This document shows positions 1 to 7,473 of a stretch of 33,165 nt of DNA, piece by piece. The DNA comes from Pseudomonadota bacterium. Lineage in GTDB: Bacteria > Pseudomonadota > Gammaproteobacteria > Burkholderiales > Burkholderiaceae_C. The notes beneath the pieces are model-generated. The model worked only from the letters and a program-made list of their open reading frames with translations. It was not told the origin of the DNA and did not search any database. How positions within the stretch are numbered: the first letter of the stretch is position 1; the number at the start of each line of letters is the position of its first letter. The DNA is taken from assembly GCA_021805805.1 (NCBI GenBank), contig JAJZEB010000026.1, positions 1 to 33,165 of the forward strand, in the 5' to 3' direction. Position numbers and translations under genes: made by a program.

Positions 1-561
1 GGCGGCGGTGGCGGTGGTGGTGCGGGCGGCGGTGGTGCGGGTGGTGGTGGTGCGGGTGGTGGTGGTGCGGGCGGCGGTGCCGGCGCGGGCGGGCCAGGCA
101 GTGCCGGCCCCGGCGCGCAAGGCCCGGGCCCCGCGATGAACCAGCAACAGGAGCAGACACGGACGCGTACGCGCGAGCAGACGCGCCAGCAGGACCAGAC
201 CAGGGATCAGACCAGGGATCAGACCAGGGATCAGACCAGGGATCAGACCAGGGATCAGACCAGGGATCAGACCAGGGATCAGACCAGGGATCAGACCAGG
301 GACCGGACCCAGGATCCAACCCAGGACCAGACGCGTGATCGGACCCAGGACCAGACCCGCGACCGGATCCAGGATCCGACCCAGGATCAGACCCGCGACC
401 GACTCCAGGATCCGACTCAGGACCAGACCCGCGACCGACTCCAGGATCCGACTCAGGACCAGACCCGCGACCGGATCCAGGACCCGACGCAGGATCAGAC
501 CCAGGACCCGACGCAGGATCAGACCCGCGACCGGATCCAGGACCCGACGCAGGACAACTAG
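1..561 (+). CDS. Low-complexity protein, Gly/Ala-rich then D-x-(T/I/L)-(Q/R) tetrapeptide repeats (5' truncated)
   Basis: The reading frame is open from the first base to the TAG at 559-561, giving at least 186 residues, so the gene begins upstream of the window. The first 31 residues are almost only Gly and Ala, with four GGGGA units at bases 10-69, followed by a short Gly/Pro/Ala linker. From about base 193 the protein is an unbroken run of 30 tetrapeptides with Asp at every fourth position: nine DQTR units, then a mix of DRTQ, DPTQ, DQTR, DRIQ and DRLQ, ending in DN. The sequence is a disordered-looking polyampholyte with no cysteine or tryptophan in view. An ATG at 136 could be an internal start, but the Gly-rich part upstream is in frame and plausibly coding. 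I recognise no family. A secreted or surface protein, or a stress-related disordered protein, is possible but not shown. The hairpin at 732-777 probably ends its transcript. Confidence 0.7.
   Translation, partial: GGGGGGGAGGGGAGGGGAGGGGAGGGAGAGGPGSAGPGAQGPGPAMNQQQEQTRTRTREQTRQQDQTRDQTRDQTRDQTRDQTRDQTRDQTRDQTRDQTRDRTQDPTQDQTRDRTQDQTRDRIQDPTQDQTRDRLQDPTQDQTRDRLQDPTQDQTRDRIQDPTQDQTQDPTQDQTRDRIQDPTQDN
10..69 (+). repeat. 15-bp tandem repeat encoding GGGGA
   Basis: Four in-frame 15-base units (10-24, 25-39, 40-54, 55-69) each encode Gly-Gly-Gly-Gly-Ala, with small changes between GGC and GGT codons. They form the Gly-rich part of the truncated left-edge protein. Confidence 0.8.
193..300 (+). repeat. 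12-bp tandem repeat, GATCAGACCAGG
   Basis: Bases 205-300 are eight perfect consecutive copies of GATCAGACCAGG. A ninth copy at 193-204 differs by one base (GAC for GAT). The unit is a multiple of three and encodes DQTR, so gain or loss of copies keeps the frame. Every unit holds a GATC (Dam-type) site and a CCAGG (Dcm-type) site. Confidence 0.95.
301..558 (+). repeat. Degenerate 12-bp repeat with 36-bp higher-order period
   Basis: The 12-base period continues in diverged form. A 36-base higher-order unit encoding DR(T/I/L)QDPTQDQTR appears at 301-336, 361-396, 397-432 and 433-468. Shorter or extended versions occupy 337-360 and 469-558. This looks like an older, diversified part of the same array. 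Confidence 0.85.
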
Positions 562-731
562 AAGCGCGTGCGGGCCGCAAGCAAACGGCGGCCAGGCAAA
601 CGCGTCACTGGATGCTTGTCGACGGCGGGAGATCGGAATCACCGCGACCGGATGCAAGGGCTGCGCAGCAGCCGAGCCTCCTGCGCACGGCGGATCGGAC
701 CGCGCGTACCCAGGCGCGCGGGCGCGCGCCG
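562..731. other. Intergenic stretch with no recognised gene
   Basis: I see no convincing coding sequence here. Short open frames overlap in several phases without a ribosome binding site or a recognisable product. A GC hairpin (GGCGCGC / GCGCGCC, 713-730) lies just before the terminator. Confidence 0.5.
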
Positions 732-777
732 AAAAAAAGCCGCAAGTCCTTGATCAAAAAGGAGCTTGCGGCTTTTT
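732..777 (-). terminator. Rho-independent terminator, probably bidirectional
   Basis: AAAAAGCCGCAAG (734-746) pairs perfectly with CTTGCGGCTTTTT (765-777), and the stem is extended inward by TCCTT/AAGGA. Read on the minus strand, it ends in seven T residues about 24 bases past the tRNA-Val 3' end. Read on the plus strand, it ends in five T residues, so it can also stop transcription from the repeat-protein gene. Confidence 0.85.
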
Positions 778-800
778 GCGCGCAACTGCGCACCGGTATC

Positions 801-877
<77 letters not shown>

Positions 878-888
878 GGAAAACGAAC

Positions 889-917
889 ATGGTAGCACGC
901 CTTTTCAGGCGCGTGAA
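889..917 (-). promoter_or_regulatory. Candidate sigma70 promoter for tRNA-Val
   Basis: On the minus strand, TTCACG (912-917) is followed by a 17-base spacer and TACCAT (889-894). A TG one base upstream of the -10 makes an extended -10 (TGCTACCAT). The predicted start falls near 882, about five bases before the mature tRNA 5' end. The -35 lies inside the last codons of relA. Confidence 0.5.
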
Positions 918-3181
918 GCCTTGCGGACTCCTTTGACTTCGAGCAACAGCTGCAGCACCACCGGCAGCCGTTCCAGGCCGGGCAGCTCGACGGTGAAGCG
1001 CATCTGAGCGGATTCGCCGCGACTTTGCGTGCGCACGCCGATGACGTTGACCTTCTCTTTCGAAAAGACCTCGGAGATGTCGCGAAGCAGCCCCTGGCGG
1101 TCGGCGGCATCGAGCGCGATATCGACCGGATAGACGGCACCGCCGCGATCGCCCCAGGTCACCGCGATCACGCGTTCCGGGTGCTGGCGGCGCAGGTTGC
1201 GCGCATTGCTGCAATCGGCTCGATGCACCGAGATTCCGCGTCCGCGGGTGACAAAGCCCAGGATCGGGTCAGGCGGCGCCGGCTTGCAGCAGCGAGCCAG
1301 CTCGGTGAGCAATGCGTCGACCCCGACCACCAGCACGCCGCCGGGCTGGTGCGCCTTGCCGGCCTTGAGCATTCCCAGGGCCGAGTCGAGCTCGACCTGT
1401 CCGGCGTGGGGGTCGAGCTGGCCTGCGGCGGACCTGCGTGCCTGCAGCGCCTCGGCGTCGATCGACGCGCCGGTCGCGCCGCGCAGGAACAGTTCGATCT
1501 GACGCAGCGGCAGCGCGTCGCTGCCGGCACGCTCGAACAACTGCTCGGCGTTGCGCAGGCCGAGCCCGGTCGCCAATTCCTGCAGGTTCATGCCGACGCG
1601 CCCTTCGCGCTGCAGCAGCTTTTCGACCGCGGCACGTCCGGCGGCCTGGGTCTGTGCCACGGCTTGCGCGTTGAACCAGGCGCGCACCTTGGCGCGCGCC
1701 CGCGCGCTGTGGAGGAATCCCAGCTCCGGGTTGAGCCAGTCGCGCGACGGTCCGCCCTGCTTCGCGGCGACGACTTCCACCGTCTGGCCGCTGCGCAGCT
1801 GCGTGTTCAGCGGCAGCAAGGCTCCGTCGACGCGCGCGCCACGACAGCGATGGCCCAGCTCGGTGTGCAGGGCGTAGGCGAAATCCACCGGAGTCGAACC
1901 GGTTTCGAGCTCGATGATGCGCGCCTGCGGCGTCAGCACGTAGATGCGGTCGTCGAACGGAGTCGCCACCGCGCCCTGAGCGGCGAGTTCGCTGCGCAGG
2001 GCCAGCAGCTGGCGCGCGAGCGCGATCTTGGCGTCGTAGCGCGATGCCGCCGAAACGCCCTTGTAGCCGTGCACGCCGGCTTCCTTGTACGCCCAGTGCG
2101 CGGCCACGCCCTGCTCGGCATGCGCGTGCATCGCCGCGGTGCGGATCTGCACCTCGAGCGGCAACTGCCGAGGTCCTCGAACCACGGTGTGCAAGGACTG
2201 ATAGCCGTTGGGCTTGGGGCGAGCAATGTAGTCGTCGTATTCGGCATCGAGCGGCATCCACAGTCCATGCACCAGGCTCAGCGCCGCATAGCACTGCTCG
2301 ACGCGATCGACGATCACCCGCAGTGCGAGCAGGTCCATCACCTCGTCAAGCCGCAAGGATTTGCCTTGCATCTTGCGCCAGATGCTGTAAGCGTGCTTGC
2401 TGCGTCCGCTGATTTGCGCCTCGATGCCGTGCGCGCGCAGCGTGGCCTCGAGCTGCCGGCTGGCTTGCTCGATCAGCGCCTCCCGCTGCGCCGCGCGCTT
2501 CGCCAGCCATTCGGTGATGCGCGCCCAGGCTTTCGGTTGCGCCCAACGAAACGCCAGGTCCTCGAGCTGCCACTTGACTTGCCACAGACCGAGCCTGTTG
2601 GCCAGCGGCGCGTAGACCTGCAACGTCTCCTCGATCCACTCCGCGTCGGGCGTGCCGCCCGAGGCCGCGAAGTAGCGCAGCGACTGCAGGCGCGAGGCCA
2701 GGCGCAGAAGCACGACACGCAGATCCTGCGAAAACGCCAGCAGCAGTCTGCGCATCAGCTCGCGGTGGCCCGGCAGCGTGTCGGCTCGCCGCGCCGTTCG
2801 CAGCAGGTCGACCAGCCGGCGGTTCTCCATGGCCAGTCGTGCCAGTTCGGCGCCGAAGGCCGCAGCCAACTGGTCCTCGGGCCTGGCCAATTGGCTTGCC
2901 GCCTGGCTCAAGTACGCGCACGCGCGCGTAGGCGCATCGGCACCGATGTCGCGCAAGATCGCGCACGCGCCCTGCGCGTGCGCCAACGCCTTCTCGCCGC
3001 TGTCCAGCCGCGTGTCGTCGAGCAGCGCGGCACTGAACGCGCGCGCTTTTTCGAGCAACGCCGAATCGATCGCGCGGTCGATCGGATCCTGCGCGGCACG
3101 CACGTCGCCGCCGCTTTCCGCTGCGCCGTCGCCCGCGGGCGCAGGCTGCGCAGCGGATGCGGTCGGTGCGCCTTCGCTCAT
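905..3181 (-). CDS. relA: GTP pyrophosphokinase RelA, (p)ppGpp synthetase
   Basis: This 758-residue protein makes pppGpp/ppGpp from ATP and GTP or GDP when uncharged tRNA enters the ribosome. The N-terminal hydrolase-like region (about 35-200) lacks the HD/ED metal-binding residues of bifunctional enzymes, as expected for RelA rather than SpoT. The synthetase domain (about 255-370) has GRSKHAYSIWRKM, Asp283, the KPNGYQSLHT motif (323-332) and LEVQIRT with Glu343. A TGS domain (about 408-472), a CC...H...C zinc-finger-like region (Cys631, Cys632, His653, Cys657) and a C-terminal ACT domain (about 683-755) follow. The ATG at 3181 was chosen because homology and length fit. The frame stays open upstream only as a shadow of the hydrolase gene. 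The start overlaps the hydrolase stop as ATGA, and no clear ribosome binding site is seen, so translation is probably coupled. A separate SpoT would be expected elsewhere. Confidence 0.95.
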   Translation of the reverse strand: MSEGAPTASAAQPAPAGDGAAESGGDVRAAQDPIDRAIDSALLEKARAFSAALLDDTRLDSGEKALAHAQGACAILRDIGADAPTRACAYLSQAASQLARPEDQLAAAFGAELARLAMENRRLVDLLRTARRADTLPGHRELMRRLLLAFSQDLRVVLLRLASRLQSLRYFAASGGTPDAEWIEETLQVYAPLANRLGLWQVKWQLEDLAFRWAQPKAWARITEWLAKRAAQREALIEQASRQLEATLRAHGIEAQISGRSKHAYSIWRKMQGKSLRLDEVMDLLALRVIVDRVEQCYAALSLVHGLWMPLDAEYDDYIARPKPNGYQSLHTVVRGPRQLPLEVQIRTAAMHAHAEQGVAAHWAYKEAGVHGYKGVSAASRYDAKIALARQLLALRSELAAQGAVATPFDDRIYVLTPQARIIELETGSTPVDFAYALHTELGHRCRGARVDGALLPLNTQLRSGQTVEVVAAKQGGPSRDWLNPELGFLHSARARAKVRAWFNAQAVAQTQAAGRAAVEKLLQREGRVGMNLQELATGLGLRNAEQLFERAGSDALPLRQIELFLRGATGASIDAEALQARRSAAGQLDPHAGQVELDSALGMLKAGKAHQPGGVLVVGVDALLTELARCCKPAPPDPILGFVTRGRGISVHRADCSNARNLRRQHPERVIAVTWGDRGGAVYPVDIALDAADRQGLLRDISEVFSKEKVNVIGVRTQSRGESAQMRFTVELPGLERLPVVLQLLLEVKGVRKASRA

Positions 3182-4065
3182 CGCGCGGGCAGGCTGCCGG
3201 CGATGAACGCCGTCACCGTGTCGACCTGGTCGGCAGCGACCAATGTCGGCGCGTGGCCGACGCCGCCGATTTCGTGCAAGACCGCACGCGGTCCGCGCGC
3301 CGCCATCGCGGCCGCGGTGGCAGCGGCCAGGATGTCCGATTCGGCACCGCGCAGCACAAGGGTCGGCGCCCGGATCGCGTCGTACAAGCCCCACAGCGCC
3401 TGTTCGCCGGACTGCGCCGCCGACGCATCGAGCGCGGCAAACGCCGAGCTGATGCGCGGATCGTAGTGCAGGCGCCAGCCGTCGCCGTCGGCGACGAACA
3501 TCGGCCGGCTCAACGCCATCCATTGCTCGGCGGTGTGCTGGCCGAACCCCTGCGAAATCGACCACAGGTAGCGGGCGCCATCGTCGAGGCTGGCAAAGTG
3601 CGCAGGCTGGCCGACATAGCCGGCGATGCGCCGCAACCCGTCGGGAGCAATCGCCGGGCCGATGTCGTTGAGCACCAGCGCATCGATCGGCGACGACGCC
3701 AGTCCGGCGATTCCGATCCCGATCAGTCCTCCCATCGACGTGCCGACCCACGCGAGCCTGCATGCACGCAGCCGGGCGAGCAAGGTGACCATGTCGGCGA
3801 CGTACTGCGGCAACTGGTACTGAAACGGCTGCTCCAGCCAATCCGAACGGCCGCGGCCGACCACATCGGGGCAGACCACCCGCCAGCGCGGCGCCAGTGC
3901 GCGCGCCAGCACGTCGAAATCGCGCCCCTGGCGCGACAACCCGTGCACGCAGACGACGACGTCGGGGTTGTCGGCATCACCCCATTCCCAGTAGGCCATT
4001 CGATGCAGGCCTCCGGGGTGCAGGCATTGGACGAATTCGAGGCGGGGCTCGGTGCAGGTGGACAT
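3178..4065 (-). CDS. Alpha/beta hydrolase
   Basis: A 295-residue alpha/beta-hydrolase-fold protein. HG at 41-42 is the oxyanion-hole motif. GTSMGG (108-113) is the nucleophile elbow with Ser110. Asp244 in GAESD and His271 in GVGHAPT complete a likely catalytic triad. There is no signal peptide, so it is probably cytoplasmic. The substrate cannot be told from sequence: esterase, lactonase or carbon-carbon hydrolase are all possible. It is the first gene of a minus-strand pair with relA and overlaps the relA start by four bases. The start at ATG 4065 is the most upstream one that does not run into thyA. An internal ATG at residue 23 is an alternative. Confidence 0.85.
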   Translation of the reverse strand: MSTCTEPRLEFVQCLHPGGLHRMAYWEWGDADNPDVVVCVHGLSRQGRDFDVLARALAPRWRVVCPDVVGRGRSDWLEQPFQYQLPQYVADMVTLLARLRACRLAWVGTSMGGLIGIGIAGLASSPIDALVLNDIGPAIAPDGLRRIAGYVGQPAHFASLDDGARYLWSISQGFGQHTAEQWMALSRPMFVADGDGWRLHYDPRISSAFAALDASAAQSGEQALWGLYDAIRAPTLVLRGAESDILAAATAAAMAARGPRAVLHEIGGVGHAPTLVAADQVDTVTAFIAGSLPAR

Positions 4066-4102
4066 GGCGATCGAAGACAGGCGCGCGCTGCGCAGAGCCC
4101 CG

Positions 4103-4108
4103 ATGGTA
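4103..4108 (-). promoter_or_regulatory. Weak -10 candidate for the hydrolase-relA unit
   Basis: TACCAT on the minus strand lies about 38 bases upstream of the hydrolase ATG, in the 118-base divergent gap with thyA. No good -35 is visible at 16-18 bases. Confidence 0.25.
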
Positions 4109-4136
4109 GGCCAGGCTTCGCCCGTGCCGTGCCCGT

Positions 4137-4142
4137 TACACT
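4137..4142 (+). promoter_or_regulatory. -10 candidate for thyA-folA
   Basis: TACACT lies 41 bases upstream of the thyA ATG, in the divergent gap. The same hexamer is the -10 of the rpsA promoter candidate. The -35 region is weak. Confidence 0.3.
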
Positions 4143-4183
4143 GCTTGACCTCGCAGTCCGCATCCACCCTGCCCGTCGCGACC

Positions 4184-5014
4184 ATGCCAAGCACGCCGAT
4201 CCCGACCCCGTACGAAGACCTGCTGCGCGACGTGCTCACGCGCGGCGCGGACAAGGCCGACCGCACCGGAACCGGAACCCGGAGCCTGTTCGGAGCACAG
4301 CTTCGCTTCGATCTGTCCGCAGGCTTCCCGTTGATCACGACGAAGAAGGTCCATCTGAAAAGCATCATCGTCGAGCTGCTCTGGTTCCTGCGCGGCGACC
4401 GCAACGTCGCGTTCCTGCACGAGCACGGGGTCAGCATCTGGGACGAATGGGCCCGCGCCGATGGCGATCTCGGCCCGGTCTACGGCGTGCAATGGCGCGC
4501 CTGGCCGACTCCGGACGGCGGTCATGTCGACCAGATCGAGCGTCTGCTCGAAGGCCTGCGCGCCCATCCCGATTCGCGCCGTCATCTGGTCAGCGCGTGG
4601 AACGTGGCTGCGCTGGACGAGATGGCGCTGCCGCCGTGCCACCTGCTGTTCCAGTTCTACGTCGCCCCGGCCGCACCCGGAGGCCGCGCGCGCCTGAGCT
4701 GCCAGCTGTACCAGCGCAGCGCCGACCTGTTCCTCGGCGTGCCCTTCAACATCGCCAGCTACGCCTTGCTGACGCAGATGATCGCCGAGCAATGCGAACT
4801 CGACCTCGGCGAGTTCATCTGGACCGGCGGTGACTGCCACATCTACCACAACCACTTCGACCAGGTCGGATTGCAGCTGGCGCGCGCGCCGTTCCCGCCG
4901 CCGCGGCTGCGGCTGCGTCGGCGTCCCGATACGCTGTTCGATTACCGGCTCGACGATTTCGAGCTTCTCGACTACCTTCACCACCCGGCGATCAAGGCTC
5001 CGGTGGCGGTCTGA
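4184..5014 (+). CDS. thyA: Thymidylate synthase
   Basis: ThyA (276 residues) converts dUMP to dTMP, using methylene-tetrahydrofolate as carbon donor and reductant. Family motifs run end to end: DRTGTGT (26-32), the [10 protein letters not shown] segment (51-60), [19 protein letters not shown] (95-105), the catalytic Cys152 in [24 protein letters not shown] (173-190), the [10 protein letters not shown] segment (215-224) and the terminal [10 protein letters not shown]. It is 12 residues longer than the E. coli enzyme. The extra length is at the N-terminus and in an Ala/Pro/Gly-rich loop near 161-169, just after the active-site strand. The start at ATG 4184 fits family alignment, but no strong ribosome binding site is visible. 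folA follows seven bases after the stop, so the pair forms one transcription unit that makes dTMP and recycles dihydrofolate. Confidence 0.97.
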   Translation: MPSTPIPTPYEDLLRDVLTRGADKADRTGTGTRSLFGAQLRFDLSAGFPLITTKKVHLKSIIVELLWFLRGDRNVAFLHEHGVSIWDEWARADGDLGPVYGVQWRAWPTPDGGHVDQIERLLEGLRAHPDSRRHLVSAWNVAALDEMALPPCHLLFQFYVAPAAPGGRARLSCQLYQRSADLFLGVPFNIASYALLTQMIAEQCELDLGEFIWTGGDCHIYHNHFDQVGLQLARAPFPPPRLRLRRRPDTLFDYRLDDFELLDYLHHPAIKAPVAV

Positions 5015-5021
5015 GCCCGAC

Positions 5022-5516
5022 ATGACCATGCCGCGCATCGCGCTGATCGCAGCGGTCGGCGCCAATGGGGTTCTCGGCCGCGACAACGCGCTGATCTGGC
5101 GCCTGCGTGGCGATCTTGCGCATTTCAAGCGCACCACCGTCGGCCACCCGGTGCTGATGGGGCGCAAGACCTGGGAATCGCTCGGCCGTGCGCTGCCCGG
5201 ACGGCGCAACCTGGTGATCAGCCGCGACCCGAACTACGCCGCCGCCGGCGCCGAGGTGTGCGCCTCGCTGGACGCGGCGCTGCGTCGCTGCGCCGACGCC
5301 GACGAGGTGTTCGTCATCGGCGGCGCGCAGCTGTATCGCGCGGCGCTGCCGCGGGCGCAGCGCCTGTGGCTCACCGAGGTGCACGCCAGCGCAGAAGGCG
5401 ACGCCTATTTCCCGCCCTGGGAGCGCGCGGCGTTCGTCGAACGCAGCCGGGAGCCGATCCCCGGGCTCGACGGTCAGCCGGCTTACGACATCGTGCTCTA
5501 CGAGCGCGCGCGCTGA
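5022..5516 (+). CDS. folA: Dihydrofolate reductase
   Basis: This enzyme reduces the dihydrofolate left by ThyA back to tetrahydrofolate with NADPH. The 164-residue protein has the IALIAAVGANGVLGRDN start, Asp31 as the conserved acid in the substrate pocket (RLRGDLAHFK), VLMGRKTWESLG (45-56), NLVISRD (63-69) and the VFVIGGAQLY loop that binds NADPH. A Trp-Arg pair precedes the acid where many enzymes have Pro-Trp. The first ATG (5022) is used, but an ATG two codons later (5028) is equally possible. The gene is convergent with pmbA, with only six bases between the stops and no terminator visible. Confidence 0.95.
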   Translation: MTMPRIALIAAVGANGVLGRDNALIWRLRGDLAHFKRTTVGHPVLMGRKTWESLGRALPGRRNLVISRDPNYAAAGAEVCASLDAALRRCADADEVFVIGGAQLYRAALPRAQRLWLTEVHASAEGDAYFPPWERAAFVERSREPIPGLDGQPAYDIVLYERAR

Positions 5517-5522
5517 CGCGCG

Positions 5523-6869
5523 TCAGCTGCCTGCGACAGTCATCGGCGCCAGCAGCACCGAGCCCGTATGCCGGGCCCCGCCGCGCCAGACGTCGGCGCC
5601 GACTTCCTCGATGCCAAGCAGCATCTGGCGCAGGTTTCCGGCGATGGTGATTTCATGCACCGGATACTGGATCTGACCGTGATCGACCCAGAATCCCATC
5701 GCGCCTCGCGAGTAGTCGCCGGTGACGTAGTTGACGCCATGACCGATCAGCTCGATGACGAACAGGCCGCGGTGCAGCTTGCGCAGCATCGCCGGCAGGT
5801 CGTCGTCGGCCCGGGTGCGACGGCTGCGCAAGCTCAGGTTGTGCGCACCGCCCGCGTTGCCGGTGGTCGGCATGCCGAGCTTGCGCGCCGAATACGTCGA
5901 CAGGAAATACCCTTCCAGGCGACCGCCGCGGACGACGCGTCGCGCCTTGGTGCGCACGCCCTCGTCGTCGAACGGGGCGCTGCCCATGCCGTCGGGCTCG
6001 CGCGGGTCTTCATCGAGGTCGAGATGGTCGGCGAGCACCTGCTTGCCGAGCTGATCGGCCAGGAAGGACGCCTTGCGGTACAGCGTTCCGCCGCTTGCCG
6101 CGTACACCAGCGACCCGATCAGGCCGGCCGCGATCGGCGCCTCGAACAGCACTGGATACTGCCCGGTGGGGAGCTTGCGTGCGCCGAGCCGCGAAAGCGC
6201 CCGCTCGGCCGCGTAGCGCCCGATCGCGGCGGCCGGTGCCAGTCGGGCGGGGTCGCGCCGGCTGCTGTACCAGTAGTCGCGTTGCATGTCGGCGCCGCGG
6301 CCCGCGATCGGCACGCACGACAGACTGTGCCGCGTGGTCGCGTAGCCGTTGCTGAATCCGCGGCTGTTGGCGAGGACGAAATGCGATTGCTGCGCCGACA
6401 CCGTGGCCCCTTCGCTGTTGCGCACCCGTCGGTCGGTGGCGAATGCCGCGGCTTCGCAGTCGCGCGCCAGTTCGATCGCCGCGGCCACGTCGATGTCCCA
6501 GGGGTGAAACAACCCCGGATCGCGCGCGCGCGACGCAAGCAGCTCGGGCTCGGGCAGCCCGGCGCAGTCGTCCTCGGCCGTGTAGCGCGCGATGTCGAAC
6601 GCGGCTTGCGCCGTGCGCTGCAGCGCCTGCGGGGAGAAATCCGATGTGCTGGCATGGCCGCGACGCATGCCGCTGTACACCGTGATGTCCAGTGCCTTGT
6701 CGGTGTTGTGTTCGACCTGGTCGACGCGCGCTTTGCGCACGCTCACGCTCAGGCCCTGACCCTCGGAGATCTCGACCACCGCGTCGCTGGCGCCGGCGGC
6801 GCGCGCCGCGTCGAGCGCCTGCGCTGCGAGATCCTGGAACTGCGATTTGCTGTACGCGAATTGACCCAC
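5523..6869 (-). CDS. pmbA: Metalloprotease accessory protein PmbA/TldE
   Basis: PmbA (TldE) is the non-metal-binding partner of TldD. The TldD/TldE pair matures modified peptides such as microcin B17 and degrades CcdA in E. coli. The 448-residue product matches the family along its length: ITVYSGMRRGHASTSDFSPQ, the QAAFDIARYT segment, RNSEGA, GTLYRKASFL, FDDEGVRT, TYSARKLGMPTTGNAGG, VTGDYSRGAMGFWV and HEITIAGNL near the C-terminus. No HEXXH motif is present, as expected for TldE. I chose GTG at 6869, preceded by AGGCGG seven bases away, because it gives the usual family length. An in-frame ATG at 6950 overlaps the darP start codon and lies upstream of the likely -10, so it is less likely. Confidence 0.9.
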   Translation of the reverse strand: MGQFAYSKSQFQDLAAQALDAARAAGASDAVVEISEGQGLSVSVRKARVDQVEHNTDKALDITVYSGMRRGHASTSDFSPQALQRTAQAAFDIARYTAEDDCAGLPEPELLASRARDPGLFHPWDIDVAAAIELARDCEAAAFATDRRVRNSEGATVSAQQSHFVLANSRGFSNGYATTRHSLSCVPIAGRGADMQRDYWYSSRRDPARLAPAAAIGRYAAERALSRLGARKLPTGQYPVLFEAPIAAGLIGSLVYAASGGTLYRKASFLADQLGKQVLADHLDLDEDPREPDGMGSAPFDDEGVRTKARRVVRGGRLEGYFLSTYSARKLGMPTTGNAGGAHNLSLRSRRTRADDDLPAMLRKLHRGLFVIELIGHGVNYVTGDYSRGAMGFWVDHGQIQYPVHEITIAGNLRQMLLGIEEVGADVWRGGARHTGSVLLAPMTVAGS

Positions 6870-6934
6870 TTGCTTGCCGCCTGGAAGAAAAGAGTTGGGC
6901 ACGCGGCGATGCGGCCGCGGACCGGGATGGCGAC

Positions 6935-6941
6935 GATAATA
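6935..6941. promoter_or_regulatory. Overlapping -10 elements for darP (+) and pmbA (-)
   Basis: The AT-rich core GATAATA stands out in GC-rich DNA. On the plus strand GATAAT lies 8 bases before the darP ATG. On the minus strand TATTAT lies about 67 bases before the pmbA GTG. Neither has a convincing -35. Confidence 0.35.
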
Positions 6942-6948
6942 CCGGCGC

Positions 6949-7473
6949 ATGGATACCCCGCACACGACACCCGACGACGACGTGCCCGCGAGCAAGAGCC
7001 AGCGCAAGCGCGACATGCTGGAGCTGCAGCAGCTCGGCGAACAGCTGGCCGGACTTTCCCCTGCCCGGCTCGACGCGCTGGATCTTCCCGCCTCACTGCG
7101 CGGCGCGCTTGGCGAGTACAACCGCATCCGCGCGCACGAGGGTCGGCGCCGCCAGGCGCAGTACATTGGTCGATTGATGCGCGGCGTCGACCCGGCTCCG
7201 CTGCGCGAGGCCTTGCTCGACGCCAGCGGAGACAGTCGCGCCGCGGTGGCCCGCCTGCACCGTCTCGAGGATCTGCGCAGCCAGCTGCTGGCGGACGATG
7301 CGGCGCTGACTGCGCTGCTGGTCGCGCACCCTGGGGTCGACGCCCAGCCATTGCGCGCCCAGCTGCGCGCGGCGCGCGCCGAACACGCTGCAGGCAAACC
7401 GCCGAAGCACTACCGGGCGTTGTTCCAGACGCTCAAGCAACTGCTGGAGAACGAAGACGATGGCAGCTCCTGA
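6949..7473 (+). CDS. darP: Ribosome biogenesis factor DarP (YjgA, DUF615)
   Basis: The 174-residue protein matches the YjgA/DUF615 family, which associates with late 50S ribosomal precursors and helps their maturation in E. coli. Visible family features are SKSQRKRDMLELQQLGEQL (16-34), LDLPASLRGAL, RRRQAQYIGRLMR (66-78) and the C-terminal KHYRALFQTLKQLL segment. It is mostly helical and highly charged, without a signal peptide. It is divergent from pmbA, an arrangement also found in E. coli. The start codon is only eight bases past a -10-like GATAAT, so the transcript could be nearly leaderless. The 3' end overlaps mog by 14 bases. Confidence 0.92.
   Translation: MDTPHTTPDDDVPASKSQRKRDMLELQQLGEQLAGLSPARLDALDLPASLRGALGEYNRIRAHEGRRRQAQYIGRLMRGVDPAPLREALLDASGDSRAAVARLHRLEDLRSQLLADDAALTALLVAHPGVDAQPLRAQLRAARAEHAAGKPPKHYRALFQTLKQLLENEDDGSS

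Noticed and set aside
1-80. G-quadruplex in the Gly-rich coding region
   Set aside because: Most runs are only two G residues with irregular spacing. The pattern is explained by Gly codons.
193-300. Tandem repeats as a possible CRISPR array
   Set aside because: Units are 12 bases, directly adjacent without spacers, and encode an in-frame DQTR repeat. No cas genes are present.
1025-3466. Long open frame opposite relA
   Set aside because: It is a shadow in high-GC DNA: Arg/Ala/Gln-rich, no known motifs, and fully antisense to a well-supported gene.
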